Assembly (NCBI GenBank): GCA_937897535.1
Contig: CALCQB010000356.1
Span: 1-16,794, forward strand
Direction: 5' to 3'
Source: an uncultured Novosphingobium sp.
GTDB lineage: Bacteria > Pseudomonadota > Alphaproteobacteria > Sphingomonadales > Sphingomonadaceae
DNA length: 16,794 nt
Below are positions 7,626 to 15,261 of the stretch, one piece after another. The notes beneath the pieces were generated by a model, which worked only from the letters and a program-made list of their open reading frames with translations, made no database searches and had not been told where the DNA came from. A program made the position numbers and the translations under genes. Positions within the stretch are counted from its first letter, which is position 1, and the number at the start of each line of letters is the position of its first letter.

Positions 7626-9692
7626 ATGCTTGGCGAAAATTCGCACGTCAGCTCCGGCACGCTCAAGAACAGCTTCGAGCGGCGTTCGTTCCTGGTCGGC
7701 GGGCTGCAAGCCGCAGTCGGCGTGTTGCTGGCGGTGCGGATCGGCTGGATCGCGCTGGTCCAGAACGAGAAGTACGCCACCGCTTCGGAAAGCAACCGCG
7801 TCAACCTGACCCTGATCCCGCCAAGGCGCGGGGCAATCCTCGATCGCCGGGGCGCGCAGCTCGCCTCGAACCGGGTCGAATTCCGGATCGACATCATCCC
7901 CGAACGGCTGGTCGACAAGGACAACACGGTCACGATCCTGACCCGATTGCTCGGTTTCGATGCGGTCCAGGCGCAGGATTTGCAAGACAAGCTGGAAAAG
8001 GCCCGCGGCTATCAACCGATCGAAGTGGTGTCCGGGCTAGAGCCCAAGGACTTCGACAAGGTCCTGGTCCGGTTGCCGGAAATGACCGGTGTGGTCGCTC
8101 ACCAGGGCTTCACCCGCTGGTACCCGACCGGGCCTTCGGTGGCGCATCTGATCGGCTATGTCGGACCGGCCGCCGCCAAGGACTATGAAAAGGAACGAAA
8201 CCCGCTGCTGGTCACCCCGGGGTTCAAGATCGGCAAGGACGGGCTGGAAAAGTACTTCGAAAACAACCTGCGCGGTCAGCCCGGGGCGCAGCGGGTCGAA
8301 GTCACCGCAAACGGCAAATTCGTTCGCGACCTCGAATATCGCGAGGACGTTCCCGGCAAGCCGATGCGGCTGACCATCGACGGCCCGCTGCAGGACTATG
8401 CCTCGCGCCGGATCGGGCTCGAATCCGCCGCGGTGACAGTGATCGACTGCCATACCGGCGAGCTTCTCGCGCTTACCTCGATGCCGGCCTTCGATCCCAA
8501 CCAGTTCGCCGGCGGGATCGGCCGCCTGCAGTGGAAGATGCTGAACGAAGACGATCATATCCCGCTGCTCAACAAGGCGGTGCGCGGGCTCTATCCACCG
8601 GGTTCGACCATGAAGCCGATGGCAACCCTCGCGCTGCAGCAGCACGGGGTGGATCCGGACGAACGCGTCAGTTGCCCGGGCGGGTACCGGCTTGGCAATC
8701 GCTATTTCCGCTGCGACGCGGTCCACGGCTCGGTCGACATGCGCGGGGCGATCGAGCACAGCTGCAACACCTATTTCTGGTCGATGGCGCACCGGATCGG
8801 CTATGATGCGATCGCGCCCGTCGCCAAGCTGCTCGGCCTGGGGCAGGAATTCGATCTGCCGGGCGTCAACCAGCGTTACGGGACGATCCCCGACGCGGCC
8901 TGGAAGATGCGTCGCTATAAACAGGAATGGAGCGCGGCGGATTCGCTCAACGCGTCGATTGGTCAGGGCTATGTCTCGGTCTCGCCGTTGCAGCTCGCAG
9001 TGATGACCGCACGCGTCGCCTCGGGCAAGAACCTCACGCCCTCGCTGCTGTTCGGGCACACGAAGCCGCCTGGCCCGGACCTGCCGTTCACGCCCGAACA
9101 GCTGCAAGTGACTCACGACGGCATGTTCCGGGTGGTCAACGGATCGGGCACCGGGGTCGGCAGCAAGATCGATATCGGTGGGATCAAGATGGCGGGCAAG
9201 ACCGGCACCGCCCAAGTCCGCGCGCTGGTCGCCCGCGGTCACTACGGCGACTGGAAGGGCCGCGACCACGCGCTGTTCGTCTGTTACGCCCCGACCGATG
9301 CGCCGCGCTATGCCATGTCGGTGGTGGTCGAACATGGTACCTTTGGCGCCCGCGCCGCTGCCCCGATCGCCAAGGATGTGATGACCTTCCTGTTCGATCC
9401 GCAAACCGCGCTAGACCGGCTGCACGAACTGGAAAAGGGCTGGGGCGGAACCCCGGTCGAACGGATGAAATCGCGCTACAGCACCTTCGTCAGCCAGTAC
9501 GGTACTTCCGCGCCGAAAGTGGGCGATGACGATGCGGTCAAGGCGGCGATCATCAAGGCCGACCAGGCCCAGGCTCCGATCGAGGCCCCGACCAACGTCC
9601 CCGCCACGACCCGGCCCGAAGAACCGGTCGAAGCCTTGCCGCCGGTTGTTGCACCAGCACCCGCTCCAGCGCCGACCCAGGCCCCGCAATGA
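7626..9692 (+). CDS. mrdA: Penicillin-binding protein 2, elongasome transpeptidase
   Basis: This 688-residue class B PBP crosslinks peptidoglycan in the lateral wall together with RodA. A single transmembrane anchor lies at about 22-44. The pedestal domain opens with PPRRGAILDRRGAQLASN (from about 60). The transpeptidase motifs are complete: STMK with nucleophile S327, SCN (S379-N381) and KTG (K525-G527, in MAGKTGTAQV). The last roughly 50 residues are a Pro/Ala-rich low-complexity tail (PVVAPAPAPAPTQAPQ at the end), longer than in many PBP2 proteins and probably disordered in the periplasm. GGAAG lies upstream of ATG 7626. The TGA overlaps the rodA start as ATGA. Confidence 0.97.
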   Translation: MLGENSHVSSGTLKNSFERRSFLVGGLQAAVGVLLAVRIGWIALVQNEKYATASESNRVNLTLIPPRRGAILDRRGAQLASNRVEFRIDIIPERLVDKDNTVTILTRLLGFDAVQAQDLQDKLEKARGYQPIEVVSGLEPKDFDKVLVRLPEMTGVVAHQGFTRWYPTGPSVAHLIGYVGPAAAKDYEKERNPLLVTPGFKIGKDGLEKYFENNLRGQPGAQRVEVTANGKFVRDLEYREDVPGKPMRLTIDGPLQDYASRRIGLESAAVTVIDCHTGELLALTSMPAFDPNQFAGGIGRLQWKMLNEDDHIPLLNKAVRGLYPPGSTMKPMATLALQQHGVDPDERVSCPGGYRLGNRYFRCDAVHGSVDMRGAIEHSCNTYFWSMAHRIGYDAIAPVAKLLGLGQEFDLPGVNQRYGTIPDAAWKMRRYKQEWSAADSLNASIGQGYVSVSPLQLAVMTARVASGKNLTPSLLFGHTKPPGPDLPFTPEQLQVTHDGMFRVVNGSGTGVGSKIDIGGIKMAGKTGTAQVRALVARGHYGDWKGRDHALFVCYAPTDAPRYAMSVVVEHGTFGARAAAPIAKDVMTFLFDPQTALDRLHELEKGWGGTPVERMKSRYSTFVSQYGTSAPKVGDDDAVKAAIIKADQAQAPIEAPTNVPATTRPEEPVEALPPVVAPAPAPAPTQAPQ

Positions 9693-10807
9693 GCCGCCGG
9701 ATCGTCCCCGAAGCGATCTCGCGCGAGCCGTGGCAGGTGATCCTGCCGCTGTTTGCGCTCAACACCTTCGGTTCGGTCGTGCTCTATTCGGCGGCGGGCG
9801 GAAATCTCAAGCCGTGGGCCCTGTTGCACACGATCCATTTCCTGGTGTTCCTGGTCATGGCGTTCGTGATCTCGCGGCTACCGCGCGAGTTCTTCAAAGC
9901 GATCACCTATCCGGCCTACGCCGTGTTGGTGCTGATGCTGGTGATCGTCGACCTGTTCGGCGCAGTCAAAGGCGGCAGTCAGCGCTGGATCGACGTGGGC
10001 TTCATGCAGCTCCAGCCGTCCGAGCTGATGAAGCCCGGGATCGTCCTGACCCTGGCCTATTTCTTCGATACCCTGCCCCCGTCAATGACCAAGAGCTGGC
10101 GGGCCTTGCTGCCAGCCGGGGCGCTGATCGCGGTTCCCGCACTGCTGGTGATCCTCCAACCCGACCTTGGTACCGGCCTGTCGATCGTGGCGGGCGCGGC
10201 GGTGGTGGTGTTCCTGGCCGGGCTCCCGATGCGCTGGTTCGTCGGCGCCGGGGCAGCCGGGGCCGCACTTGCGCCGATCGCCTTCTTTACGCTGCTGCAC
10301 GATTACCAGCGCAACCGCGTGCTGGTGTTCCTCGATCCGGAAAAGGACATGCTCGGCACGGGTTACCACATCACCCAGTCCAAGATTGCGATCGGTTCGG
10401 GCGGACTGTGGGGCAAGGGGTTCGGCAATGGCAGCCAGAGCCACCTCGATTATTTGCCCGAAGCCCACACCGACTTCGCCTTTGCCACAATGGCCGAGGA
10501 ATGGGGGATTCTGGGCGCGTTATTCGTGATCGCGGTGTTCCTGTGGACCTTCCGCTGGGGCCTGAACGTCGCCCGCAACGCCCCCGACCGGTTCTCCAGC
10601 CTGCTCGCGGCGGGCATGACCTTCACTGTGTTTTTCTACATGGCGATCAACACCCTGATGGTTACCGGCCTGGCCCCGGTGGTGGGAATCCCGCTGCCCT
10701 GGATCAGCCACGGCGGTTCGGCACTGATGACCAACATGGCCTGCATCGGTACGATCATGGCGGTCGAACGCTGGAGCCGCTGGAGCGGATCGCTTTCCGG
10801 TCAGTAA
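9689..10807 (+). CDS. rodA: Peptidoglycan glycosyltransferase RodA (SEDS family)
   Basis: This 372-residue SEDS protein with about ten membrane helices polymerises lipid II into glycan strands in partnership with PBP2. Family motifs seen are GSQRWIDVGFMQLQPSELMK, ILQPDLGTG, YQRNRVLVFLDPEKD, GSGGLWGKGFGNGSQ and LPEAHTDFAFA. The last contains D262, the conserved TDF aspartate required for polymerase activity in studied RodA proteins. The C-terminal GLAPVVGIPLPWISHGGSA is the conserved final loop. The start overlaps the mrdA stop by 4 nt (ATGA), so the two enzymes are made in a coupled fashion. It is the last gene of the mre-mrd operon; I see no clear terminator in the 99 nt before tRNA-Lys. Confidence 0.97.
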   Translation: MSRRIVPEAISREPWQVILPLFALNTFGSVVLYSAAGGNLKPWALLHTIHFLVFLVMAFVISRLPREFFKAITYPAYAVLVLMLVIVDLFGAVKGGSQRWIDVGFMQLQPSELMKPGIVLTLAYFFDTLPPSMTKSWRALLPAGALIAVPALLVILQPDLGTGLSIVAGAAVVVFLAGLPMRWFVGAGAAGAALAPIAFFTLLHDYQRNRVLVFLDPEKDMLGTGYHITQSKIAIGSGGLWGKGFGNGSQSHLDYLPEAHTDFAFATMAEEWGILGALFVIAVFLWTFRWGLNVARNAPDRFSSLLAAGMTFTVFFYMAINTLMVTGLAPVVGIPLPWISHGGSALMTNMACIGTIMAVERWSRWSGSLSGQ

Positions 10808-10821
10808 CCGCAAAGAAAGCC

Positions 10822-10850
10822 CTTCCATCCGCCGATTCAGCCGCTATAGG
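10822..10850 (+). promoter_or_regulatory. Candidate promoter of tRNA-Lys
   Basis: A possible -35 CTTCCA (10822-10827) is separated by 17 nt from a possible -10 TATAGG (10845-10850), followed by GGGGCGCTCCC. The start point would fall about 50 nt before the tRNA. The GC-rich stretch after the -10 matches the mreB candidate. Confidence 0.5.
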
Positions 10851-10906
10851 GGGCGCTCCCGAGCGAATCAGGGCCTACCGGTCCCAGCGATTTCGCGCAG
10901 GAATGT

Positions 10907-10982
<76 letters not shown>

Positions 10983-11028
10983 TTCTCTTCCCATGAATAG
11001 ATTGGATTGCAGCCAGCGGCTGCGTGCT

Positions 11029-11083
11029 CGTCAGCCGAGGCGGCATTGCTCAAAAGGTTGCCGCAAGCAGGCGCTGGCTGACG
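11029..11083. terminator. Putative structured terminator region between tRNA-Lys and a convergent dehydrogenase gene
   Basis: An outer inverted repeat CGTCAGCC (11029-11036)/GGCTGACG (11076-11083) encloses an inner one, GCGGCA (11040-11045)/TGCCGC (11059-11064), with a 13-nt loop. The right arm directly abuts the stop codon of the minus-strand gene (11084-11086). A second upstream copy, CAGCCAGCG (11010-11018), can pair with CGCTGGCTG (11072-11080), so two foldings compete. A short GCAGCC/GGCTGC hairpin (11009-11023) lies nearest the tRNA. No T tract follows any stem, so intrinsic termination is uncertain. The 10983-11083 gap holds no gene. Confidence 0.35.
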
Positions 11084-12277
11084 TTACGCTTCGATCGCGG
11101 AGCTCGTCGTCGCTGCCGCACGCCAATCGCGCTTGATCTTCTTGGCCAGGCTCCATTTGTGCACCTCGGTCGGGCCATCGTAGATCCGGAAGGCCCGGAC
11201 TTCGCGGAACACCTGTTCAACGATGGTGGCATCGGACACGCCGGTTCCGCCCATGACCTGAACGCAGCGATCGGCGATCCGGTACAGCGCCTCGGACACC
11301 GCGACCTTGGCCATCGAGCTTTCGGCAGTACCCAGGCTGCCGGTATCGAGAACGTCGGCGCACCAGTCGATCATCAGTTCGGCCTGTTTGAGGTCGATCA
11401 GATTCTCGGCCAGCATGAAGCCGACGCCTTCGTGCTCAATCAACGGCTTGCCGAAGGCCATCCGGCGGCAGGCATAGTCGCTGGCGATTTCGTGCGCGCG
11501 GATGCAGCAACCGAGCCAGCGCATGCAGTGCGACAGGCGCGCGGGGCTGAGCCGGACCTGGGCATATTTGAAGCCCTCCCCGGCCTCGCCCAGCATCTGG
11601 TCGGCGGGCACGCGCAGGTTATCGATCATGACCGTCGCATGTCCGCCAGGCATCGAACTGTCGATCGTGTTGGGCACGCTTTCGATCCGGATTGCCGGGT
11701 CGGGCAAGTCGACCAGGAACATGCAGGCCCCGCCATCCTCGGCCTTTGCCATCACAATTCCGACGCTGGCCCCCTGGGCGCCGGTGATGAAGCACTTGCG
11801 CCCCGAAATCAGCCAATGGTTGCCGTCGCGGCGGCAGATGGTCTGCATCATCGACGGGTCCGAGCCAGCCCCGCCCTCGGCGGCCGGTTCGGTCATGAAA
11901 AACGCTGAGCGCGCCCGGCCTTCGACCAGCGGCCGCAGGAACTGTTCCTTCTGCTCGGCGCTGCCCTTGTGTCCAAGCAGGTACATGTTGCCCTCGTCCG
12001 GGGCCATGGTGTTGCAAGCCAGCGGCCCCAGAGGGGAAAGCCCAGACTTGATCAGCACCGCCGCGGTTTCGCGCTGGGTCAGGTGCGAGCCATCGGGCAG
12101 GATATGCGGGGTGAGTACCCCGGCCTCGCGGGCCTTTTCGCGCAGTTCATAAACCAGCGCGTCAGTCGGCGCGCCGTGGTGATCGCGGCGCGGATCGGCT
12201 TCATAGGGCACAACCACCGTGCGGACGAAGGCCTCGACGCGGGCGGCGATTTCGGAAGCGTGGGGCGACAAGGTCAT
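11084..12277 (-). CDS. Acyl-CoA dehydrogenase (ACAD10/11-like)
   Basis: A 397-residue flavoprotein of the acyl-CoA dehydrogenase superfamily, introducing a C2-C3 double bond into an acyl-CoA and passing electrons to ETF. The start at 12277 (MTLSPHASEIAARVEAF) lies 4 nt after the upstream stop; an alternative ATG at 12313 would overlap the VOC gene by 32 nt and adds unconserved sequence. FAD/substrate motifs are AFFMTEPAAEGGAGSDP, HWLISGRKCFITGA and CRRMAFGKPL, then QVMGGTGVSD. Near the C-terminus, RIYDGPTEVHKWSLAKKI has Asp367 at the position where medium-chain enzymes have the catalytic Glu of YEGTNE, as in ACAD10/11-like proteins. It is the last gene of the 2-oxoacid dehydrogenase operon. 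The substrate is unknown. Confidence 0.92.
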   Translation of the reverse strand: MTLSPHASEIAARVEAFVRTVVVPYEADPRRDHHGAPTDALVYELREKAREAGVLTPHILPDGSHLTQRETAAVLIKSGLSPLGPLACNTMAPDEGNMYLLGHKGSAEQKEQFLRPLVEGRARSAFFMTEPAAEGGAGSDPSMMQTICRRDGNHWLISGRKCFITGAQGASVGIVMAKAEDGGACMFLVDLPDPAIRIESVPNTIDSSMPGGHATVMIDNLRVPADQMLGEAGEGFKYAQVRLSPARLSHCMRWLGCCIRAHEIASDYACRRMAFGKPLIEHEGVGFMLAENLIDLKQAELMIDWCADVLDTGSLGTAESSMAKVAVSEALYRIADRCVQVMGGTGVSDATIVEQVFREVRAFRIYDGPTEVHKWSLAKKIKRDWRAAATTSSAIEA

Positions 12278-12281
12278 CCGC

Positions 12282-12815
12282 TCAGCCCAGCTTCCGAACC
12301 GGATCGCTGCCATCCCAATCCTGCGCAGCTGATTTGATCATGGCGAACAGGGCGTCGGCACCCTCACCGGCCTTGAATATCTCGACCAGCCCGCCAGGCC
12401 CGGCACCAGGATCGACATAGACCACCTGGCCGCCACCGAAGCTGCCCGAAACGATCACCTCGGCCCCGGATTCGCGCACCGCCTGCATCGCGGCGTCCCA
12501 GTCATCGACCATGATCAGCACATGGTGGAGCTGGTCCCTGACCCCGTATTCGCCGTTGTAGTGGGCCGGCGCGTCGTTTTCACCCCGGACCAGTTCGATC
12601 TGGACGTCGCCCCAGAAGGCGATCGCAACGGTGAACCGGGCTTCGCTGGGCACGCCGCGATAGCGCATGTCGTCGAGCGCGATGTTTTCGAACAGGAAGA
12701 ACGGACCGACGCCCATGGTCTTGGTCCAGTAGGCAAGCGCGCCGTCCCAGTCGCTCGGGACATAGGCGAGCTGCGCGATCGGGCCGAGCGCGGCGATGGA
12801 CTTGGGTGTGGTCAC
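12282..12815 (-). CDS. VOC-superfamily (glyoxalase/bleomycin-resistance fold) protein
   Basis: This 177-residue protein has two beta-alpha-beta-beta-beta halves. The first is IAQLAYVPSDWDGALAYW...GVGPFFLFENI...VQIELVRG and the second is LHHVLIMVDDWDAAMQAV...VYVDPGAGPGGLVEIFKA. Candidate metal ligands are the Glu of QIEL, the His of LHHV and the Glu of VEIF; the first strand offers Gln rather than His (IAQLAY). The C-terminal AAQDWDGSDPVRKLG matches a subgroup I recall as common in sphingomonads. The family includes lyases, epimerases and dioxygenases, so the reaction is open. A role such as epimerising or lysing a CoA intermediate would fit the operon but is inference. The GTG start overlaps the E2 stop as GTGA. 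Confidence 0.87.
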   Translation of the reverse strand: MTTPKSIAALGPIAQLAYVPSDWDGALAYWTKTMGVGPFFLFENIALDDMRYRGVPSEARFTVAIAFWGDVQIELVRGENDAPAHYNGEYGVRDQLHHVLIMVDDWDAAMQAVRESGAEVIVSGSFGGGQVVYVDPGAGPGGLVEIFKAGEGADALFAMIKSAAQDWDGSDPVRKLG

Positions 12816-14221
12816 TGGAACAATCCTTCCGGAGCCTCGATCAGGCCTTTCAGCGTTTGCAGGAACTGCGCGCCGGCTGCGCCGTCGATCGCGCGGTGAT
12901 CGACCGAGAGGGTCAAGCCGATGCGGCTTTCGAAGGCAATCGCCCCGTCATCGCATTCGGCCGCCTGACGCGACACCGCGCCGACCGCCAGAATCGCACC
13001 CTGCGGCGGGTTGATGATCGCGTCAAACTGCTCGATCCCGAACATCCCCAGGTTGGAGACCGAGAAGGTTCCGCCCTCCAGATCCTCGAAGGCAAGCCGT
13101 CCAGCCTGGGCCTTGTCGATCAGAGCCCGGGTCGTGGCGGCAATCTGCGCGATGTGCATCCGATCGGCCTGGCGCACGACCGGGGTGACCAGCCCCTTGG
13201 GGCTCGCCACGGCGATCGCCACATCGGCATGGGCAAAGCTGTGTACGGCATCGCCGTGGACCTGGACGTTGACGTCCGGATGGCGGGCCAGCGCCACGGC
13301 GACGGCCTTGACCAGATAGTCGTTGAGGCTGGCCTTGATCCCCAGCACGAGGTTGGCGGTCTTGCGCAGCGCGGCCAGCTCGTCGGTGCGGGCCGAGACC
13401 CGCAGGTAGAAGTGCGGGATCTGCTGCTTGGCCTCGGTCAGCCGGCGCGCGACGATCTTGCGGACCTTGTCGAACGGCTGAACCCGCGGCGGGTTGGCGA
13501 CCAGCGCGAAGGGCGCACCAAAGCTGGCGCCGGCCGGTGCGGGTGCAGGCACCAGTGCCAGCACGTCGGCCTTGGATATCCGTCCGCGCGGACCGGTCCC
13601 AATGATCGGGCCAAGCGCGATCCCGTGTAGCGCGGCAAGCCGCCGGGCGAGCGGCGAGGCGAAGACCTTGAGGTCGTCCTCGGGCAGGTCCGCGCCGCCT
13701 CTAGGCGCCAGGCTGACCGCCGGACGACGCGCCTGATCGACATCCTGATAGGTGATCCGCCCGCCCCGGCCAGAGCCTTCGATTTCGGCAACGTCGATCC
13801 CTTCCAGTTCGGCCAGCTTGAGCGCCTCGGGGCTGATCGGGCGGTTGGTGACGATCGGCTTGGGCGCGGCTGGAACCGCAGCCGGGGCAGCGGCCGGAGC
13901 AGCCTTCGCAGCAACCCCGGTTTCGGCCGGCTTGAACGCCGCGATGAAGGCATCAACCTCGGCATCACTTGCCTCGGCATCGGCGAACACTGCAAGCAGC
14001 GTCCCGACCGGGTGGGCCTCCTCACCGGCAGACACCAGAACGCGCTTGATCACCGCGTCGAACTCGGCCTCGACCTCGTTGGTGATCTTTGCGGTTTCAA
14101 TCAGGCACAGTGTCTGGCCGCGGGTGAACGCGTCGCCTTCATGCACCATCCATTCGGCGATATTGCCTTCGGTCATTTCGATGCCCCATTTGGGCATGCA
14201 GAAAGGGCGGATGTCGGCCAT
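12812..14221 (-). CDS. 2-oxoacid dehydrogenase E2 (dihydrolipoamide acyltransferase) with two subunit-binding domains
   Basis: A 469-residue E2 core subunit, which moves the acyl group from E1 to CoA through a lipoyl arm. ATG 14221 follows AGGAGG and starts MADIRPFCMPKWGIEMTEG, the usual E2 opening. The lipoyl domain (about 1-80) has ETAKITNE with Lys45 as the lipoylation site; many E2s have Asp before that Lys. An Ala/Pro linker (about 98-125) follows. Two peripheral subunit-binding domains come next: ISPEALKLAE...GSGRGGRIT (129-163) and SPLARRLAA...GTGPRGRIS (187-222). The catalytic domain starts near 245 and ends with DHRAIDG (H442, D446). A true acyltransferase domain separates it from hydrolase-fold AcoC proteins. 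It lies 10 nt after E1beta. The acyl specificity (pyruvate, acetoin or branched-chain) is not readable. Confidence 0.95.
   Translation of the reverse strand: MADIRPFCMPKWGIEMTEGNIAEWMVHEGDAFTRGQTLCLIETAKITNEVEAEFDAVIKRVLVSAGEEAHPVGTLLAVFADAEASDAEVDAFIAAFKPAETGVAAKAAPAAAPAAVPAAPKPIVTNRPISPEALKLAELEGIDVAEIEGSGRGGRITYQDVDQARRPAVSLAPRGGADLPEDDLKVFASPLARRLAALHGIALGPIIGTGPRGRISKADVLALVPAPAPAGASFGAPFALVANPPRVQPFDKVRKIVARRLTEAKQQIPHFYLRVSARTDELAALRKTANLVLGIKASLNDYLVKAVAVALARHPDVNVQVHGDAVHSFAHADVAIAVASPKGLVTPVVRQADRMHIAQIAATTRALIDKAQAGRLAFEDLEGGTFSVSNLGMFGIEQFDAIINPPQGAILAVGAVSRQAAECDDGAIAFESRIGLTLSVDHRAIDGAAGAQFLQTLKGLIEAPEGLFQ
12824..12829 (-). promoter_or_regulatory. Ribosome binding site GAAGGA for the VOC gene
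   Basis: GAAGGA on the minus strand lies 8 nt before the GTG start at 12815, within the end of the E2 gene, and supports use of this GTG. Confidence 0.6.
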
Positions 14222-14226
14222 GATCG

Positions 14227-14232
14227 CCTCCT
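14227..14232 (-). promoter_or_regulatory. Ribosome binding site AGGAGG for the E2 gene
   Basis: A perfect AGGAGG on the minus strand lies 5 nt before ATG 14221 and touches the E1beta stop codon. It rules out the longer in-frame start at 14308, which would lie inside E1beta. Confidence 0.8.
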
Positions 14233-15245
14233 CAGCGCCAGCCCAGGACCTGGCGCACCGCTGCTTCGATCTTGTCGGTCGAAGGCAGGTAAGCGCTTTC
14301 CAGTTCACGGGCGAAGGGAATCGGGGTGTGCGGCGGGGTCACCATCTGCGGCGGTGCCTTGAGGCTGGCAAAGGCCTTGGCGGCGGCCAGCGCACAGATA
14401 TCGGCGGCAAGCCCGCAGCGGGGTGGCGCTTCGTCGACCACCACCAACCGTCCAGTCACCTCGACCGAATCGAGGATCGCTTCCTCGTCGAGCGGACTGG
14501 TGGTGCGCAGGTCGATCACGTCGCAGCCGATACCCTCGGCGGCGAGCTTGTCGGCTACCGCTTCGCAGAAGCCCAGCAACAGACCCGAAGAAACGATCGT
14601 CACGTCCTGACCGGCGCGCGACAGCCGGGCGTGGCCGAACGGGATCATGAATTCCGGATCGTCGGGGACTTCACCGCTGATTCCGTAGAGCGCCTTGTGC
14701 TCGAGGAAGATCACCGGATCGTCGTCGCGGATCGCGGTCCGCAGCAAGCCTTTGACGTCGGCCGGGGTGCTCGGCATCACTACCTTGAGCCCCGGCATCC
14801 CGGTCAGGATCTGATGCGCCGCCTGGCTGTGCTGGGCGGCGGCATTGTAGCCCGCGCCCCAGGCCATCCGGATCACCGCCGGACACTTGGTCTTGCCGCC
14901 GAACATATAGCGGAACTTGGCGATCTGGTTCCAGATCTGGTCGAGGCTGACCCCGATGAAGTCGGCGAACATCAGTTCGGCCACGGGGCGCTTGCCGGCC
15001 AGCGCCAGGCCCGCCGCGGCACCCATGATCGCGCTTTCCGAGATCGGGGTATCGATCACCCGGTCGGCTCCGAACTGGCCGTAGAGCCCGGTCGAGGTCG
15101 ACCAGATCCCGCCGATCGCTTCGGGTCCGCCCGGCGTGCCCATGCCGCCGACCACGTCCTCGCCCAGCACCACCACGTTGGGGTCACGGGCCATCTCCTC
15201 GGCGATCGTCGTCAGGACGGCATCGCGGTACATCATTTGTGCCAT
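14232..15245 (-). CDS. 2-oxoacid dehydrogenase E1 component, beta subunit
   Basis: This 337-residue protein has normal length for a separate E1beta chain (pyruvate/acetoin/branched-chain type). It forms an alpha2beta2 thiamine-diphosphate decarboxylase with the product of the preceding gene. Motifs: VVVLGEDV (24-31); RVIDTPISE (62-70), whose E70 matches the Glu that activates the TPP pyrimidine in the family; ELMFADFIGVSLDQIWNQIAKFRYM (from 90); GAGYNAAAQHSQ; and the C-terminal transketolase domain around DVIDLRTTSPLDEEAI and VVVDEAPPRCGLAADI. ATG 15245 starts the conserved MAQMMYRDAV. The gap from E1alpha is 16 nt. It is most like acetoin/pyruvate-type enzymes annotated AcoB or PdhB, but the substrate is not proven. 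Confidence 0.95.
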   Translation of the reverse strand: MAQMMYRDAVLTTIAEEMARDPNVVVLGEDVVGGMGTPGGPEAIGGIWSTSTGLYGQFGADRVIDTPISESAIMGAAAGLALAGKRPVAELMFADFIGVSLDQIWNQIAKFRYMFGGKTKCPAVIRMAWGAGYNAAAQHSQAAHQILTGMPGLKVVMPSTPADVKGLLRTAIRDDDPVIFLEHKALYGISGEVPDDPEFMIPFGHARLSRAGQDVTIVSSGLLLGFCEAVADKLAAEGIGCDVIDLRTTSPLDEEAILDSVEVTGRLVVVDEAPPRCGLAADICALAAAKAFASLKAPPQMVTPPHTPIPFARELESAYLPSTDKIEAAVRQVLGWR

Positions 15246-15261
15246 TGTTCGCGGGTCCCCG

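Noticed and set aside
8037..9404. Minus-strand 455-codon frame across the PBP2 gene
   Set aside because: PBP2 has all catalytic motifs in the plus frame; the antisense frame is His/Arg-rich without family features.
10983..11083. Integration (att) site at the tRNA-Lys 3' end
   Set aside because: No duplicate of the tRNA 3' end and no integrase are visible in the window.
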